NCBI RefSeq assembly: GCF_013359595.1
Contig: NZ_JABFMP010000001.1
Span: 124,001 to 188,000 of the forward strand
Length of the DNA: 64,000 bases
Direction of reading: 5' to 3'
Source: Pseudomonas sp. C1C7
GTDB taxonomy: Bacteria; Pseudomonadota; Gammaproteobacteria; Pseudomonadales; Pseudomonadaceae
The notes beneath the pieces were generated by a model. It was given only the letters and a program-made list of their open reading frames with translations, did no database searches and was not told where the DNA came from. A program made the position numbers and the translations under genes. This document shows, piece after piece, positions 31,256-41,082 of the stretch (position 1 is the stretch's first letter; each line of letters begins with the position of its first letter).

Positions 31256-31488
31256 CTGTTCATACTCCTTTTTTATTATTGATCGGGCTTTTCGCAGGAA
31301 AGCCTCGGGAACATCAGTCGCACATGCTGGCCCAATGCAGGCAGGCGACAGAGCGCCGAGTATATGACACGCGCAAAAACTCTCAACTAGAGTTTACTTC
31401 GCCGCTTTTTGCCGATTTTCAGCGAATACGGCAAACTATCGAGCTCCCGAGCAAACGCTCGGTTTTTTTTCACTCAAGCAGATGCCGT
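31256..31488 (+). promoter_or_regulatory. plsB leader with three hairpins and a terminator
   Basis: Just before plsB are AAACTCT/AGAGTTT (31377-31395), TTTGCCG/CGGCAAA (31408-31435) and CCGAGC-AAAC-GCTCGG (31447-31462) followed by eight T (31463-31470). The last is a complete rho-independent terminator, 18 bases before the plsB start codon. No plus-strand gene precedes it nearby, so it probably attenuates plsB. The rest of the interval holds the cold-shock gene 5' region. Confidence 0.65.
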
Positions 31489-33993
31489 ATGACCCGTTCC
31501 CCGTTCCGCCGTCTTGTGTTTGGCACCCTGCGCCGACTGCTGTACCTCTGGGTTCGCTCGGAGACGATCAACCAGTCGTCGTTCACCCTCAACCTCGACC
31601 GCAGTCGTCCGGTGTTCTACGTCCTGCAAAACCCCTCCCTGACCGACCTCGCCGTGGTCGACACCGAATGCAGCAAGGCCGGCCTGCCGCGTCCGGTGCT
31701 GCCGGTATCGGTGGGTAACCTGCTGGAGCCGGCAGCCTTCTTCTACCTGACCCCGGACCCGGACTGGCTCGGTCGCCAGGACAACCGCGGCGCGCCACCC
31801 ACCCTCACGCGCCTGGTCAGCGCCCTGAGCCAGAACGCCGCCGAAGACGCGCAGATCATTCCGGTCAGCGTGTTCTGGGGCCAGTCGCCGGACAGCGAAT
31901 CGAGCCCTTGGAAATTGCTCTTCGCCGACAGCTGGGCGGTCACCGGCCGCCTGCGTCGTCTGCTGAGTATCATCGTGCTGGGGCGCAAGACCCGCGTGCA
32001 GTTCTCCGCGCCGATCCATCTGCGCGAGCTGATCAATCACGACAAGGGCCACGAACGTACCGTGCGCATGGCCCAGCGCATTCTGCGGGTGCATTTCCGC
32101 AACCTGAAAACCGCCGTGATCGGCCCGGACATTTCCCACCGCCGCAATCTGGTCAAAGGCCTGGTCAACCAGCCGATGGTCAAGCAGGCGATCCTCGATG
32201 AAGCCGAGCGCGAAAACATCTCCCCGGAAAAGGCCAAGGCCCAGGCCCTGCGCTACGGCAACGAGATCGCTTCGGACTACACCTACACCGCGATTCGCTT
32301 CCTCGAAGTGGTGCTGAGCTGGTTCTGGAACAAGATCTACGACGGCATCAAGCTCAACAACATCGAAGGCGTGCAGAAAATCGCCCCGGGGCACGAAGTG
32401 ATCTACGTGCCGTGCCACCGCAGCCATATCGACTACCTGCTGCTGTCCTATCTGCTGTTCCGCAACGGCCTGACCCCGCCGCACATCGCCGCCGGAATCA
32501 ACCTGAACATGCCGGTGATCGGCGGCCTGCTGCGCCGTGGCGGCGCGTTCTTCATGCGCCGCACCTTCAAGGGCAACCCGCTCTACACCTCGGTGTTCAA
32601 CGAGTACCTGCACACCCTGTTCACCAAGGGTTTCCCGGTGGAGTACTTCGTCGAAGGCGGCCGCTCACGCACCGGGCGCATGCTGCAACCCAAGACCGGG
32701 ATGCTGGCGATCACCCTGCGCAGCTTTTTGCGTTCCTCGCGGATGCCGATCGTGTTCGTGCCGGTGTACATCGGTTATGAGCGCGTGCTGGAAGGCCGCA
32801 CTTACCTGGGCGAACTGCGCGGGGCGAGCAAGAAGAAGGAATCGATCTTCGATATTTTCAAGGTCATCGGCGCCCTCAAGCAGCGTTTCGGCCAGGTGGC
32901 AGTGAACTTCGGTGAGCCGATCAAACTGGCGGAGTTCCTCGACAGCGAACAGCCAGGCTGGCGCAAACAGGAACTCGGCCCGCAGTTCAAACCGGCCTGG
33001 CTCAACGAAACCACCAACCGTCTCGGCGAGAAAGTCGCGCAGCATCTGAACGAAGCGGCGGCAATCAACCCGGTCAACCTGGTGGCGCTGGCACTGCTGT
33101 CCACCAGCCGCCTGGCCCTGGACGACCGCGCCATGGCCCGGGTGCTGGATCTGTACCTGGCACTGCTGCGCAAGGTGCCTTACTCGCCGCACACCACTCT
33201 GCCGCAAGGTGATGGCCGGGCGCTGATCGAGCATGTGAAGGACATGGATCTGCTCTCGGAGCAGAGCGATGCCCTGGGCAAGATCCTGTATCTGGATGAG
33301 CAAAACGCCGTCCTGATGACCTACTACCGCAACAACGTGCTGCACATCTTCGCCCTGCCGGCGCTGCTGGCGAGCTTCTTCCAGAGCGCCTCGCGCATGA
33401 GCCGCGAACAGATCCTGCGCTACACTCGCGCGCTGTATCCGTACCTGCAATCGGAGCTGTTCATTCGCTGGTCGCTGGATGAGCTCGATGGCGTGATCGA
33501 TCAATGGCTGGAAGCGTTCGTCGAGCAAGGCCTGCTGCGTTTCGAGAACGATGTCTACCTGCGCCCGGCGCCAAGTTCGCGGCATTTCGTGCTGCTGACC
33601 CTGTTGTCCAAGAGCATTGCCCAGACCCTGCAGCGCTTCTACATGACCGTTTCCCTGCTGCTCAACAGCGGCCAGAACAGCATCAGCGCCGAAGAGCTGG
33701 AGGACCTGTGCACGGTCATGGCCCAGCGCCTGTCGATCCTGCACGGCCTGAACGCGCCGGAGTTCTTCGACAAGAGCCTGTTCCGCCATTTCATCCAGAC
33801 GATGCTCGATCTTGAAGTGCTCAAGCGCGACGAGGCCGGCAAGCTGGGCTATCACGAACTGCTGGGCGAACTGGCCGAAGGCGCGGCCAAGCGGGTGTTG
33901 CCGGCGGAGATTCGTCTGTCGATCCGCCAGGTGGCGCTGCATCGCAGCGAAGATGCCGCCGATCAACCCGCAACGCCTGAACAAAGCGTCTAA
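31489..33993 (+). CDS. plsB: Glycerol-3-phosphate acyltransferase
   Basis: Inner-membrane enzyme that acylates sn-glycerol 3-phosphate at C1, first step of phospholipid synthesis. It is 834 aa, close to E. coli PlsB (807). Acyltransferase blocks are [13 protein letters not shown] (block I), [10 protein letters not shown] (II), [11 protein letters not shown] (III) and VPVYIGYE (IV), at about residues 305-430. The ATG at 31489 (MTRSPFRRL) is chosen because the frame upstream runs through the terminator hairpin; its ribosome-binding site is weak. Confidence 0.94.
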   Translation: MTRSPFRRLVFGTLRRLLYLWVRSETINQSSFTLNLDRSRPVFYVLQNPSLTDLAVVDTECSKAGLPRPVLPVSVGNLLEPAAFFYLTPDPDWLGRQDNRGAPPTLTRLVSALSQNAAEDAQIIPVSVFWGQSPDSESSPWKLLFADSWAVTGRLRRLLSIIVLGRKTRVQFSAPIHLRELINHDKGHERTVRMAQRILRVHFRNLKTAVIGPDISHRRNLVKGLVNQPMVKQAILDEAERENISPEKAKAQALRYGNEIASDYTYTAIRFLEVVLSWFWNKIYDGIKLNNIEGVQKIAPGHEVIYVPCHRSHIDYLLLSYLLFRNGLTPPHIAAGINLNMPVIGGLLRRGGAFFMRRTFKGNPLYTSVFNEYLHTLFTKGFPVEYFVEGGRSRTGRMLQPKTGMLAITLRSFLRSSRMPIVFVPVYIGYERVLEGRTYLGELRGASKKKESIFDIFKVIGALKQRFGQVAVNFGEPIKLAEFLDSEQPGWRKQELGPQFKPAWLNETTNRLGEKVAQHLNEAAAINPVNLVALALLSTSRLALDDRAMARVLDLYLALLRKVPYSPHTTLPQGDGRALIEHVKDMDLLSEQSDALGKILYLDEQNAVLMTYYRNNVLHIFALPALLASFFQSASRMSREQILRYTRALYPYLQSELFIRWSLDELDGVIDQWLEAFVEQGLLRFENDVYLRPAPSSRHFVLLTLLSKSIAQTLQRFYMTVSLLLNSGQNSISAEELEDLCTVMAQRLSILHGLNAPEFFDKSLFRHFIQTMLDLEVLKRDEAGKLGYHELLGELAEGAAKRVLPAEIRLSIRQVALHRSEDAADQPATPEQSV

Positions 33994-34002
33994 ATTGATC
34001 AA

Positions 34003-34024
34003 GGCGCCAGGCGGGTCTGGCGCC
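34003..34024. other. Hairpin between plsB and the YbaY-like gene
   Basis: Perfect GGCGCCAG / CTGGCGCC stem around GCGGGT with no T-run; it may stabilise the plsB mRNA end. Confidence 0.5.
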
Positions 34025-34044
34025 CTCGATACGGAGATCATCCG

Positions 34045-34443
34045 ATGAAAAAACTGTCCCTGCTCGCAGCCGCCGTACTGCTCAGCGCCTGCCAGCATCC
34101 AACCCCGGCGCCCAAGGCCTCCCTCGATGGCGAAGTCTTCTACCTGCAACGCATCGCCCTGCCGCCCACCGCGATCCTCAGCGTCAGCCTGCAAGACATT
34201 TCGCTCGCCGATGCCCCGGCCAAAGTCATCGACGAACAGCGTGGCCCGGTCAAAGGCCAGGTGCCGTTGCCGTTCCACCTGAGCTACGACCCGGCGAAGG
34301 TCGAAGCCAATCACCGTTATTCGATCAACGCTCGCATCGAAGTCGATGGCAAACTGCTGTTCATCACCACCGAGAACCACGCCGTGCGCCTGGACGGCAG
34401 CGATCCACAACCTGTGAAGGTCCGCGTTGACGCGGCCCGCTAA
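34045..34443 (+). CDS. YbaY-like lipoprotein
   Basis: A 132-aa lipoprotein with signal MKKLSLLAAAVLLSAC (lipobox LSAC, Cys16). The mature part, LDGEVFYLQRIALPPTAILSVSLQDISLADAPAKVIDEQ, has the YbaY/YscW-type beta-sandwich pattern. Asp is not at +2, so outer-membrane sorting is expected. It follows plsB closely and precedes a DUF4197 protein on the same strand. Confidence 0.82.
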   Translation: MKKLSLLAAAVLLSACQHPTPAPKASLDGEVFYLQRIALPPTAILSVSLQDISLADAPAKVIDEQRGPVKGQVPLPFHLSYDPAKVEANHRYSINARIEVDGKLLFITTENHAVRLDGSDPQPVKVRVDAAR

Positions 34444-34484
34444 GCCTCTAATGAAGTAAGTCTCTTTTGAAAAAGGAAGTTGCC

Positions 34485-35174
34485 ATGTTCCGCCCTACTC
34501 TCCGCTTTGCCGGCCTGTGCGCAGGTTTGATGATCAGTGTCAGCGCGATGGCGCTGTCGCTCAGCGACCTGTCACAGAAAGACGCCACCGGCGGGCTCAA
34601 GGACGCCCTGACCCAGGGCGCGCAACTGGCCGTGAAACAACTGGGCACGCCGGGTGGTTTCAGCAACAACCCGGACGTGAAGATCGAACTGCCGGGCAAA
34701 CTGGGCAAGGTCGCCAGCAAAATGAAGCAGTTCGGCATGGGTGATCAGGTCGATGAACTGGAAGCCAGCATGAACAAGGCCGCGGAAACCGCCGTGGTCC
34801 AGGCCCAACCGATCCTGGTCGATGCCGTGAAGAAAATGACCGTCGAAGACGCAAAGGGCATCCTCAGCGGCGGCAACGACTCGGCCACCCAGTACCTGAA
34901 CAAGACCAGCCGCGAACAGATCCGCGCCAAGTTCCTGCCGATCGTCAAGCAGGCCACCGACCAGGTCGGCCTGGCCAAGCAATACAACTCATTCGCCGGC
35001 CAGGCCGCGACCATGGGCGTGATCGACGCCAAGAGCGCCAATGTCGAAAACTACGTCACCGAACAAGCCCTCAACGGCCTGTTCGAAATGATCGGCAAAC
35101 AGGAAGAAACCATCCGCAAAGACCCTGCCGCCGCCGCGACCAGCCTGGCGAAGAAAGTGTTCGGAGCACTCTGA
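34485..35174 (+). CDS. DUF4197 periplasmic protein
   Basis: A 229-aa protein with signal peptide FRPTLRFAGLCAGLMISVSAMALS (cleavage probably after AMA). DUF4197 pattern: LSQKDATGGLKDALTQGAQLAVKQLG...KIELPGKLGKV and VTEQALNGLFEMIGKQEETIRKDP. AAGGAAG precedes the ATG at 34485. The function of the family is unknown. A REP pair follows. Confidence 0.85.
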   Translation: MFRPTLRFAGLCAGLMISVSAMALSLSDLSQKDATGGLKDALTQGAQLAVKQLGTPGGFSNNPDVKIELPGKLGKVASKMKQFGMGDQVDELEASMNKAAETAVVQAQPILVDAVKKMTVEDAKGILSGGNDSATQYLNKTSREQIRAKFLPIVKQATDQVGLAKQYNSFAGQAATMGVIDAKSANVENYVTEQALNGLFEMIGKQEETIRKDPAAAATSLAKKVFGAL

Positions 35175-35192
35175 CCCGCCCCGCATGAAAAC

Positions 35193-35284
35193 CTGTGGGA
35201 GCGGGCTTGCTCGCGAAGGCGGTGTGTCAGTCTCTGATGATGTTGACTGCCAGACCGCTTTCGCGAGCAAGCCCGTTCCCACAG
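35193..35284. repeat. REP inverted pair
   Basis: Facing copies of TGTGGGAGCGGGCTTGCTCG(CGAA) at the convergent junction of the DUF4197 and Fic genes. Confidence 0.85.
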
Positions 35285-35288
35285 GACA

Positions 35289-36635
35289 CTAAACTGCCAA
35301 ACCACCCCGCAGAAAGAACACCCACTCACGCCCCATCCTTCTTTTCTCGAACACATTCAAATCGACCAGCCCGTTCAAGGTCGTCGAAGCCGTGTTGTGA
35401 GAGCACCCCAGATGCTCCTTCACATTGCCTGCCGTGAACTCCTTGGCCATCCCGCTCTTGGCCACCTGAAATACGGCTCGCTGCCTCTCGGTTAGTCGGT
35501 GAAAAAAGCCCGACTCCATGAGCCAGCGATCAAAGTGATCGGCGTGCGCCAAACTTTTCCGATAAGCCGCGGTAAAACGGCCTACAGCCCGAAGCACCAC
35601 CGAACACTGGAAATCGATGAAATAGGTAAGGTCCAGGTCATCCGACTCGGTGTTCAGGTATGAACGCCCGTATTTCACCGGTGCGCTACGCAGCAAAACA
35701 CTGATCGCAATGTAGCGAAACGCCGAAAAGTCATTCTTGAACATGAACCAATAGAACAACGCCCGCGCAACCCGGCCGTTGCCGTCTCGGAAGGGATGTT
35801 CGTAGCCCAACGCAAAATGCAGGGCGATGCCTTTGATCAACGGGTGAAGATAGTCCTTTTGCTCAATGTCGCTGTGGGGCTGATTGATCCATTCCACCAA
35901 TCCCTGCAACCGGTCCGTCTGCCCTTTTGCAGGAGGCGGCGTATATACGGTTTGCCCTTCGCCGTCCTGCACCACCACGTCATCGTTGCACCTGAAGATT
36001 CCCGGCGAGTAACGCGCATCATCGATACCCTCGACGCCCACCCGGTGCATGGCCAGGATCAGTCTGGCGCTCAAGGGATCATGACGCTGTTCCCAGGCGA
36101 AGTTCATCATCTTGAAATTGCCGATCACCATCCGCTCATCCGGCGTGCGCGGCAGGCGTTTGCGCTTGAGCATGTCCTTGGCCACCTGCGTAGTCGTTGC
36201 CGCGCCCTCGAGCTGGCTGCTGCTGATGGCCTCGTCCTCGATCAGGTCGTTGAGCAGATAACTGAAGTGTGCGTGTTCGCCGATCTGGCTGGTCATGAAC
36301 TCCAGCGCTGCCGTGGTCGCTTGCCGGTCAACGGCCGAGATTGCCTTCTGTGCCAGCGGTGTGAGCACGAAGTTGCTCGACTGAGGTGACTCACCCAGAG
36401 GCAAAAGGCTGGAGTACTGCGCGGTCCGCGCCTTCTTCACCAGCGCCCAGCACAGATTCGAATCCAGCCCCGGCGGCCAGCGGTAGCGCAGTTCGTGAAA
36501 CGGTCGATAGCGGCCTTGATCGTCCAGTGGCTTGAGCAGCGCAAGGTAATCGGCGAGACGTTCCTTGTGGGGAGACTGACCGAGCCGGTCGAACACGGGG
36601 TCGAGCCGGCCTTGCAGTCGGGGTGGTTTTTTCAT
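35289..36635 (-). CDS. Fic family protein with inhibitory motif and C-terminal HTH
   Basis: A 448-aa Fic protein, a probable protein AMPylase. The Fic motif HPFRDGNGRVAR is at 280-291, fully intact. An inhibitory helix of the S/T-xxx-E-G type, SSSQLEGA, is at about 138-145, so the enzyme is a class II, self-inhibited Fic. A winged HTH lies at the C-terminus (about 395-435; AGNVKEHLGCSHNTASTTLNGLVDLNVFEKR), suggesting autoregulation. The start at 36635 (MKKPPRLQGR) is preferred to an upstream Met. No antitoxin gene is adjacent. Confidence 0.9.
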   Translation of the reverse strand: MKKPPRLQGRLDPVFDRLGQSPHKERLADYLALLKPLDDQGRYRPFHELRYRWPPGLDSNLCWALVKKARTAQYSSLLPLGESPQSSNFVLTPLAQKAISAVDRQATTAALEFMTSQIGEHAHFSYLLNDLIEDEAISSSQLEGAATTTQVAKDMLKRKRLPRTPDERMVIGNFKMMNFAWEQRHDPLSARLILAMHRVGVEGIDDARYSPGIFRCNDDVVVQDGEGQTVYTPPPAKGQTDRLQGLVEWINQPHSDIEQKDYLHPLIKGIALHFALGYEHPFRDGNGRVARALFYWFMFKNDFSAFRYIAISVLLRSAPVKYGRSYLNTESDDLDLTYFIDFQCSVVLRAVGRFTAAYRKSLAHADHFDRWLMESGFFHRLTERQRAVFQVAKSGMAKEFTAGNVKEHLGCSHNTASTTLNGLVDLNVFEKRRMGREWVFFLRGGLAV

Positions 36636-36721
36636 GGGTGCGGCCTCGGTAGCCCTCAAAAACGAGGATCGAGTACAGCACCGTGATGACCACCCCTCAA
36701 TATCAGACGTTTCCGAAACTT

Positions 36722-36802
36722 ATGTAGGAGCTGCCGCAGGCTGCGATCTTTTGATCTTGCTTCTGAAAATCAAAAGATCGCAGCCTTCGGCAGCTCCTAC
36801 AC
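36722..36802. repeat. Long REP-like hairpin
   Basis: Arms GTAGGAGCTGCCG(C/A)AGGCTGCGATCTTTTGAT run in from both ends around a short centre, so a hairpin of about 35 bp per arm can form. Same family as 51239-51325. Confidence 0.85.
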
Positions 36803-36816
36803 GGAGGAAGAGAGCG

Positions 36817-39800
36817 TCAGAGGCTATCTTTGCGAACGCGGAACCACGCTGCGTACAACGCCGGCAGGAACAGCAGCGTCAATGCCGTCGCGACGATCAG
36901 CCCGCCCATGATCGCCACGGCCATTGGCCCGAAGAACACGCTGCGTGACAGCGGGATCATGGCCAGGACGGCGGCGAGTGCGGTCAGGACGATCGGGCGG
37001 AAGCGGCGGACGGTGGCTTCGATGATGGCTTGCCAGGGCTTGAGGCCGGCGGCGATGTCCTGTTCGATCTGATCCACCAGGATCACCGAGTTACGCATGA
37101 TCATCCCCGACAGGGCGATGGTGCCGAGCATCGCCACGAAACCGAACGGCTGGCGGAAGACCATCAGGAACAGGGTGACGCCGATCAGGCCCAACGGTGC
37201 CGTCAGGAACACCATCGCCGTGCGCGAGAAGCTGCGCAGTTGCAGCATCAGCAACGTCAGTACGACCACGATGAACATCGGCACACCGGCGTTGACCGAC
37301 TTCTGACCACGCTCGGAATCTTCCACGGTGCCACCCACATCCAGCAGATAACCGTCAGGCAGTTCGGCGCGGATCGGGTCGAGGGTCGGCATGATCTGTT
37401 TCACCAGGGTCGCCGGTTGTTCCTTGCCGTAGATGTCGGCGCGAACCGTCACGTTGGGCAGGCGGTTGCGGTGCCAGATCACGCCTTCTTCGAAGCCGTA
37501 TTCCAGGGACGCGATCTGCGACAGGGCGACGCTGCGGCCGTTGTCGGTCGGCACCGCCAGGCTCGGCAGCAGCGACAGTTCGGTGCGCTCGTGCACGGTG
37601 CCGCGCAGCAGGATCTCGATCAGCTCGTTGTCCTCGCGGTACTGGCTGACGCTGGAACCGGTGAGCGAGCTCTGCAGGAACTTCGACAGGTTCGCCGTGC
37701 TCACGCCCAGCGCCCGCGCGCGGTCCTGATCGATGTTCAGGTAGACGACCTTGCTCGGCTCTTCCCAGTCCAGATGGACGTTGGCCACATGGCGATTCTC
37801 CCGCACCTTGGCCGCCACCTTGCGAGCCAGCGCACGGACTTCCTCGATGTGTTCCCCGGTCACCCGGAACTGGATCGGATAGCCCACGGGCGGGCCGTTT
37901 TCCAGGCGCGTGACCCGCGAACGCAGGGCCGGGAATTGTTCGTTGAGAGTCGTGATCAACCAGCTGCGCAGGGCTTCACGTTCCTCGATGGATTTCGCCA
38001 ACACCACGAACTGCGCAAAGCTCGGCGCCGGCAGTTGCTGATCCAGCGGCAGATAGAAACGCGGCGAACCGGTGCCCACATACGCCACGTAGTTATCGAT
38101 CCCGGCCTTGTCCTTGAGCATCGCCTCAAGACGCTTGACCTCGTCGGTGGTGTTGCTCAGCGAAGCGCCTTCGGCCAGCTTCAGGTCGACCATCAACTCC
38201 AGTCGACCCGACGCCGGGAAAAATTGCTGCGGTACAAAACGGAAAAGGGCTACAGAGGCGATGAACAGAATCACCGTCGCCACAATCACCGTCTTGCGCC
38301 GACGCACGCACCACTCCACCACGCGTCGCACCCGCTGGTAAAACGGCGTGCCGTATGGATCGGGCTGATCAGGACCGTGTTTGGCGGCATGAATTTTCGC
38401 CAGATCCGGCAGGAGTTTTTCCCCCAGGTAAGGCACGAACACCACCGCCGCCACCCAGGACGCCAGCAGCGCGATGGTCACCACCTGGAAGATCGAACGG
38501 GTGTACTCGCCGGTGCCCGATTGCGCGGTGGCGATCGGCAGGAACCCAGCCGCGGTGATCAGCGTACCGGTGAGCATGGGGAACGCGGTACTGGTCCAGG
38601 CATAACTGGCCGCCTTGATCCGGTCGAAGCCCTGTTCCATTTTGATCGCCATCATTTCCACGGCGATGATCGCGTCGTCCACCAGCAAGCCCAGCGCCAG
38701 CACCAGCGCGCCGAGGGAGATCTTGTGCAGGCCGATGCCGAAGTAATACATGGTGGCGAAGGTCATCGCCAACACCAGCGGAATCGCCAGGGCCACCACC
38801 ATGCCGGTGCGCACGCCGAGGGAGAAAAAGCTCACCAGCAACACGATCGCCAGCGCTTCCACCAGCACCTGGACGAACTCGCCGACCCCGGTTTTCACCG
38901 CCGCCGGTTGATCGGACACCTTGCGCAGCTGCATGCCGGCCGGCAGGTTTTTCTGGATGCGGGCAAATTCCAGTTCCAGCGCCTTGCCCAGCACCAGAAT
39001 GTCGCCGCCGTCCTTCATGGCCACGGCCAGGCCGATAGCGTCCTCGCCCATGAAGCGCATGCGCGGTGCCGGTGGATCGTTGAAACCCCGGCGTACATCG
39101 GCCACGTCGGAGATACGGAAGGTGCGATCCGCGACCCGGATCGGGAAGTTTTTTATTTCATCGACTGTCTGAAAATTCCCCGAGACCCGTAGCTGCAATC
39201 GCTCGCTGCTGGTTTCGAAGAACCCGGCGGTGGACACCGCGTTCTGTTCTTCAAGCGCCTGCTGCACCGCCGCCAGGGGCAGGCCGAGGGTGGCGAGTTT
39301 GACGTTGGACAGTTCGATCCAGATCTTTTCGTCCTGCAAACCCAGCAGGTCGACCTTGCCCACATCCTTGACCCGTTGCAGCTGGATCTGGATGCGGTCG
39401 GCGTAATCCTTGAGCACCGCGTAATCGAAACCGTCGCCCGTCAGCGCGTAGATGTTACCGAAGGTGGTGCCGAACTCATCGTTGAAGAACGGCCCCTGAA
39501 TGCCCGGCGGCAGGGTGTGGCGAATGTCGCTGACCTTCTTGCGCACCTGATACCAGAGCTCCGGAATCTCCACCGAGTGCATGGAGTCGCGGGCAATGAA
39601 AGTCACCTGGGATTCGCCGGGGCGGGAGAACGACACGATGCGCTCGTACTCGCCGGTTTCCATCAGCTTCTTTTCGATGCGTTCGGTGACCTGGCGCGAG
39701 ACTTCCTGCGCCGTCGCGCCTGGCCAGTTGGTGCGGATCACCATGGCCTTGAAGGTAAACGGCGGGTCTTCGCTCTGGCCCAGCTTGGTGTAGGAAAGTG

Positions 39801-39882
39801 CGCCAACGATGGCCAGCAACAGCATCAGGAACAGTACGATCTGGCGGTTACGCAGCGCCCATTCGGAAAGATTGAAGCCCAT
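36817..39882 (-). CDS. mexK: RND multidrug efflux transporter MexK
   Basis: A 1021-aa inner-membrane proton antiporter of the RND family. There are two repeats, each with one membrane helix, a large periplasmic loop and six further helices. The proton-relay pair appears as LVDDAIIAVE in the first repeat. Gene order mexL-mexJ-mexK, the neighbours and the size point to MexK of P. aeruginosa, which with MexJ exports triclosan and, with OprM, erythromycin. TriC-like relatives are similar, so substrates are inferred. Confidence 0.82.
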   Translation of the reverse strand: MGFNLSEWALRNRQIVLFLMLLLAIVGALSYTKLGQSEDPPFTFKAMVIRTNWPGATAQEVSRQVTERIEKKLMETGEYERIVSFSRPGESQVTFIARDSMHSVEIPELWYQVRKKVSDIRHTLPPGIQGPFFNDEFGTTFGNIYALTGDGFDYAVLKDYADRIQIQLQRVKDVGKVDLLGLQDEKIWIELSNVKLATLGLPLAAVQQALEEQNAVSTAGFFETSSERLQLRVSGNFQTVDEIKNFPIRVADRTFRISDVADVRRGFNDPPAPRMRFMGEDAIGLAVAMKDGGDILVLGKALELEFARIQKNLPAGMQLRKVSDQPAAVKTGVGEFVQVLVEALAIVLLVSFFSLGVRTGMVVALAIPLVLAMTFATMYYFGIGLHKISLGALVLALGLLVDDAIIAVEMMAIKMEQGFDRIKAASYAWTSTAFPMLTGTLITAAGFLPIATAQSGTGEYTRSIFQVVTIALLASWVAAVVFVPYLGEKLLPDLAKIHAAKHGPDQPDPYGTPFYQRVRRVVEWCVRRRKTVIVATVILFIASVALFRFVPQQFFPASGRLELMVDLKLAEGASLSNTTDEVKRLEAMLKDKAGIDNYVAYVGTGSPRFYLPLDQQLPAPSFAQFVVLAKSIEEREALRSWLITTLNEQFPALRSRVTRLENGPPVGYPIQFRVTGEHIEEVRALARKVAAKVRENRHVANVHLDWEEPSKVVYLNIDQDRARALGVSTANLSKFLQSSLTGSSVSQYREDNELIEILLRGTVHERTELSLLPSLAVPTDNGRSVALSQIASLEYGFEEGVIWHRNRLPNVTVRADIYGKEQPATLVKQIMPTLDPIRAELPDGYLLDVGGTVEDSERGQKSVNAGVPMFIVVVLTLLMLQLRSFSRTAMVFLTAPLGLIGVTLFLMVFRQPFGFVAMLGTIALSGMIMRNSVILVDQIEQDIAAGLKPWQAIIEATVRRFRPIVLTALAAVLAMIPLSRSVFFGPMAVAIMGGLIVATALTLLFLPALYAAWFRVRKDSL

Positions 39883-39888
39883 CGGGGA

Positions 39889-40989
39889 TTACTCCTTGTC
39901 CGCCAGATTGACCACGCGGTTGGAGCGATCCACCGGGCGCACCTGCTGCCCGTCCAGAAGCACATGGACGCCGGCGGCCACCACCCAGTCGCTGGCGTTG
40001 AGACCTTCGAGTACCGGCACGGTTTTCTCGCCGAAAGCGCCGACCCGCACCGGAGTCTTTTTCAGGGTGTTGTTGGCGCTGACGACCCAGACGTAGGTCA
40101 CGCCGTTTTCCGCGGTAAGCGCGGACAGTGGCACCGAGAGCGGCACGGTCTCGGCGGTCTGCACGTAGACCCGGGCGCTTTGGCCCAGCTCGGCCGCGAC
40201 CTTGCCTGCGTTGAAGGCGATGCGTGCGGCGAAGGTGCGGGATTTTGGATCGGCGGCCGGCGAGAGTTCGCGGATGTGCCCGGCGAAACGCTGGCCCGGT
40301 TGCGTCCACAGTTCCACCGACACCGGCTGGCCAACCTTGAAGCGACCGAAGCTCTGCTCCGGCAGGCTGATCGACACTTCGCGCTCGCCATCGGTGGCCA
40401 GGGTGAACACCGTCTGCCCCGCCGCCACCACTTGCCCGACTTCCAGCGCACGCTTGGCCACGACGCCATCCTGGGGCGCACGCAGCACGGCGTAACTGGC
40501 CTGGTTGGTCGAGACGTTGAATTCGGCCTTGATCTGCTTGAGACGGGCTTCGCCGGAGCGGTAGAGGTTTTCCGCGTTGTCGTACTGCGAGCGGCTGACC
40601 ATCTGACGGTCCATCAGGGTCTTGTAGCGATCACGCTCGGCGCGCACCAGATTGAGGTTGGCTTCGGCGGCGGCCACCTGGGCACGGGTGGCTTCCAGTT
40701 GCAGGCGCACATCCTGGGGATCGAGTTCGGCCAGGGGTTGATCGGCCTTGACCCGCTGCCCTTCCTCGACCAGTCGTCGGCTGACTTTACCGCCGATGCG
40801 GAAGGCCAGATCCGGCTCGTAGCGGGCACGGACTTCACCGGGATAGCTCTCGGTCGCCTGGGCCGAAGGCTCTGGCTGGACCACCATGGCCGGGCGCACG
40901 GTGGTTTGCGGCGCCTCTTCGTGACCACACGCCGTCAATAAAAAAGCCAGGCTGACTGGCAATGCGAGGGACAAGGCATAGCGGAACAT
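39889..40989 (-). CDS. mexJ: Periplasmic adaptor (membrane fusion protein) MexJ
   Basis: A 366-aa lipoprotein adaptor: signal MFRYALSLALPVSLAFLLTAC (lipobox LTAC). The lipoyl and coiled-coil segments (LEATRAQVAAAEANLNLVRAERDRYKTLMDRQMVSRSQYDNAENLYRSGEARLKQIKAEF) and beta-barrel follow. It links MexK to an outer-membrane channel, which is not encoded here. The start at 40989 removes an unlikely 31-residue leader. The end lies 6 bases before mexK. Confidence 0.85.
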   Translation of the reverse strand: MFRYALSLALPVSLAFLLTACGHEEAPQTTVRPAMVVQPEPSAQATESYPGEVRARYEPDLAFRIGGKVSRRLVEEGQRVKADQPLAELDPQDVRLQLEATRAQVAAAEANLNLVRAERDRYKTLMDRQMVSRSQYDNAENLYRSGEARLKQIKAEFNVSTNQASYAVLRAPQDGVVAKRALEVGQVVAAGQTVFTLATDGEREVSISLPEQSFGRFKVGQPVSVELWTQPGQRFAGHIRELSPAADPKSRTFAARIAFNAGKVAAELGQSARVYVQTAETVPLSVPLSALTAENGVTYVWVVSANNTLKKTPVRVGAFGEKTVPVLEGLNASDWVVAAGVHVLLDGQQVRPVDRSNRVVNLADKE

Positions 40990-41017
40990 GGTGAAGGACC
41001 TTTCGCCAAGGGTGCTT

Positions 41018-41082
41018 GGAATAATTATACTGGCCGGTATGTTATTAATAGCAAACTCACCAGTCCAGTAATAAAAGCGCAT
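41018..41082. promoter_or_regulatory. mexJ promoter and probable MexL operator
   Basis: A perfect TATAAT (minus strand, 41029-41024) serves mexJ. The near-palindrome ATACTGGCCGGTAT (41027-41040, one mismatched pair) overlaps it, well placed for repression by MexL. Confidence 0.55.

Noticed and set aside
32665..34410. A 581-codon open frame antisense to plsB
   Set aside because: No domain, biased composition, runs across two real genes.
37030..39192. A 720-codon open frame antisense to mexK
   Set aside because: Composition artefact; the opposite strand encodes an unmistakable RND transporter.
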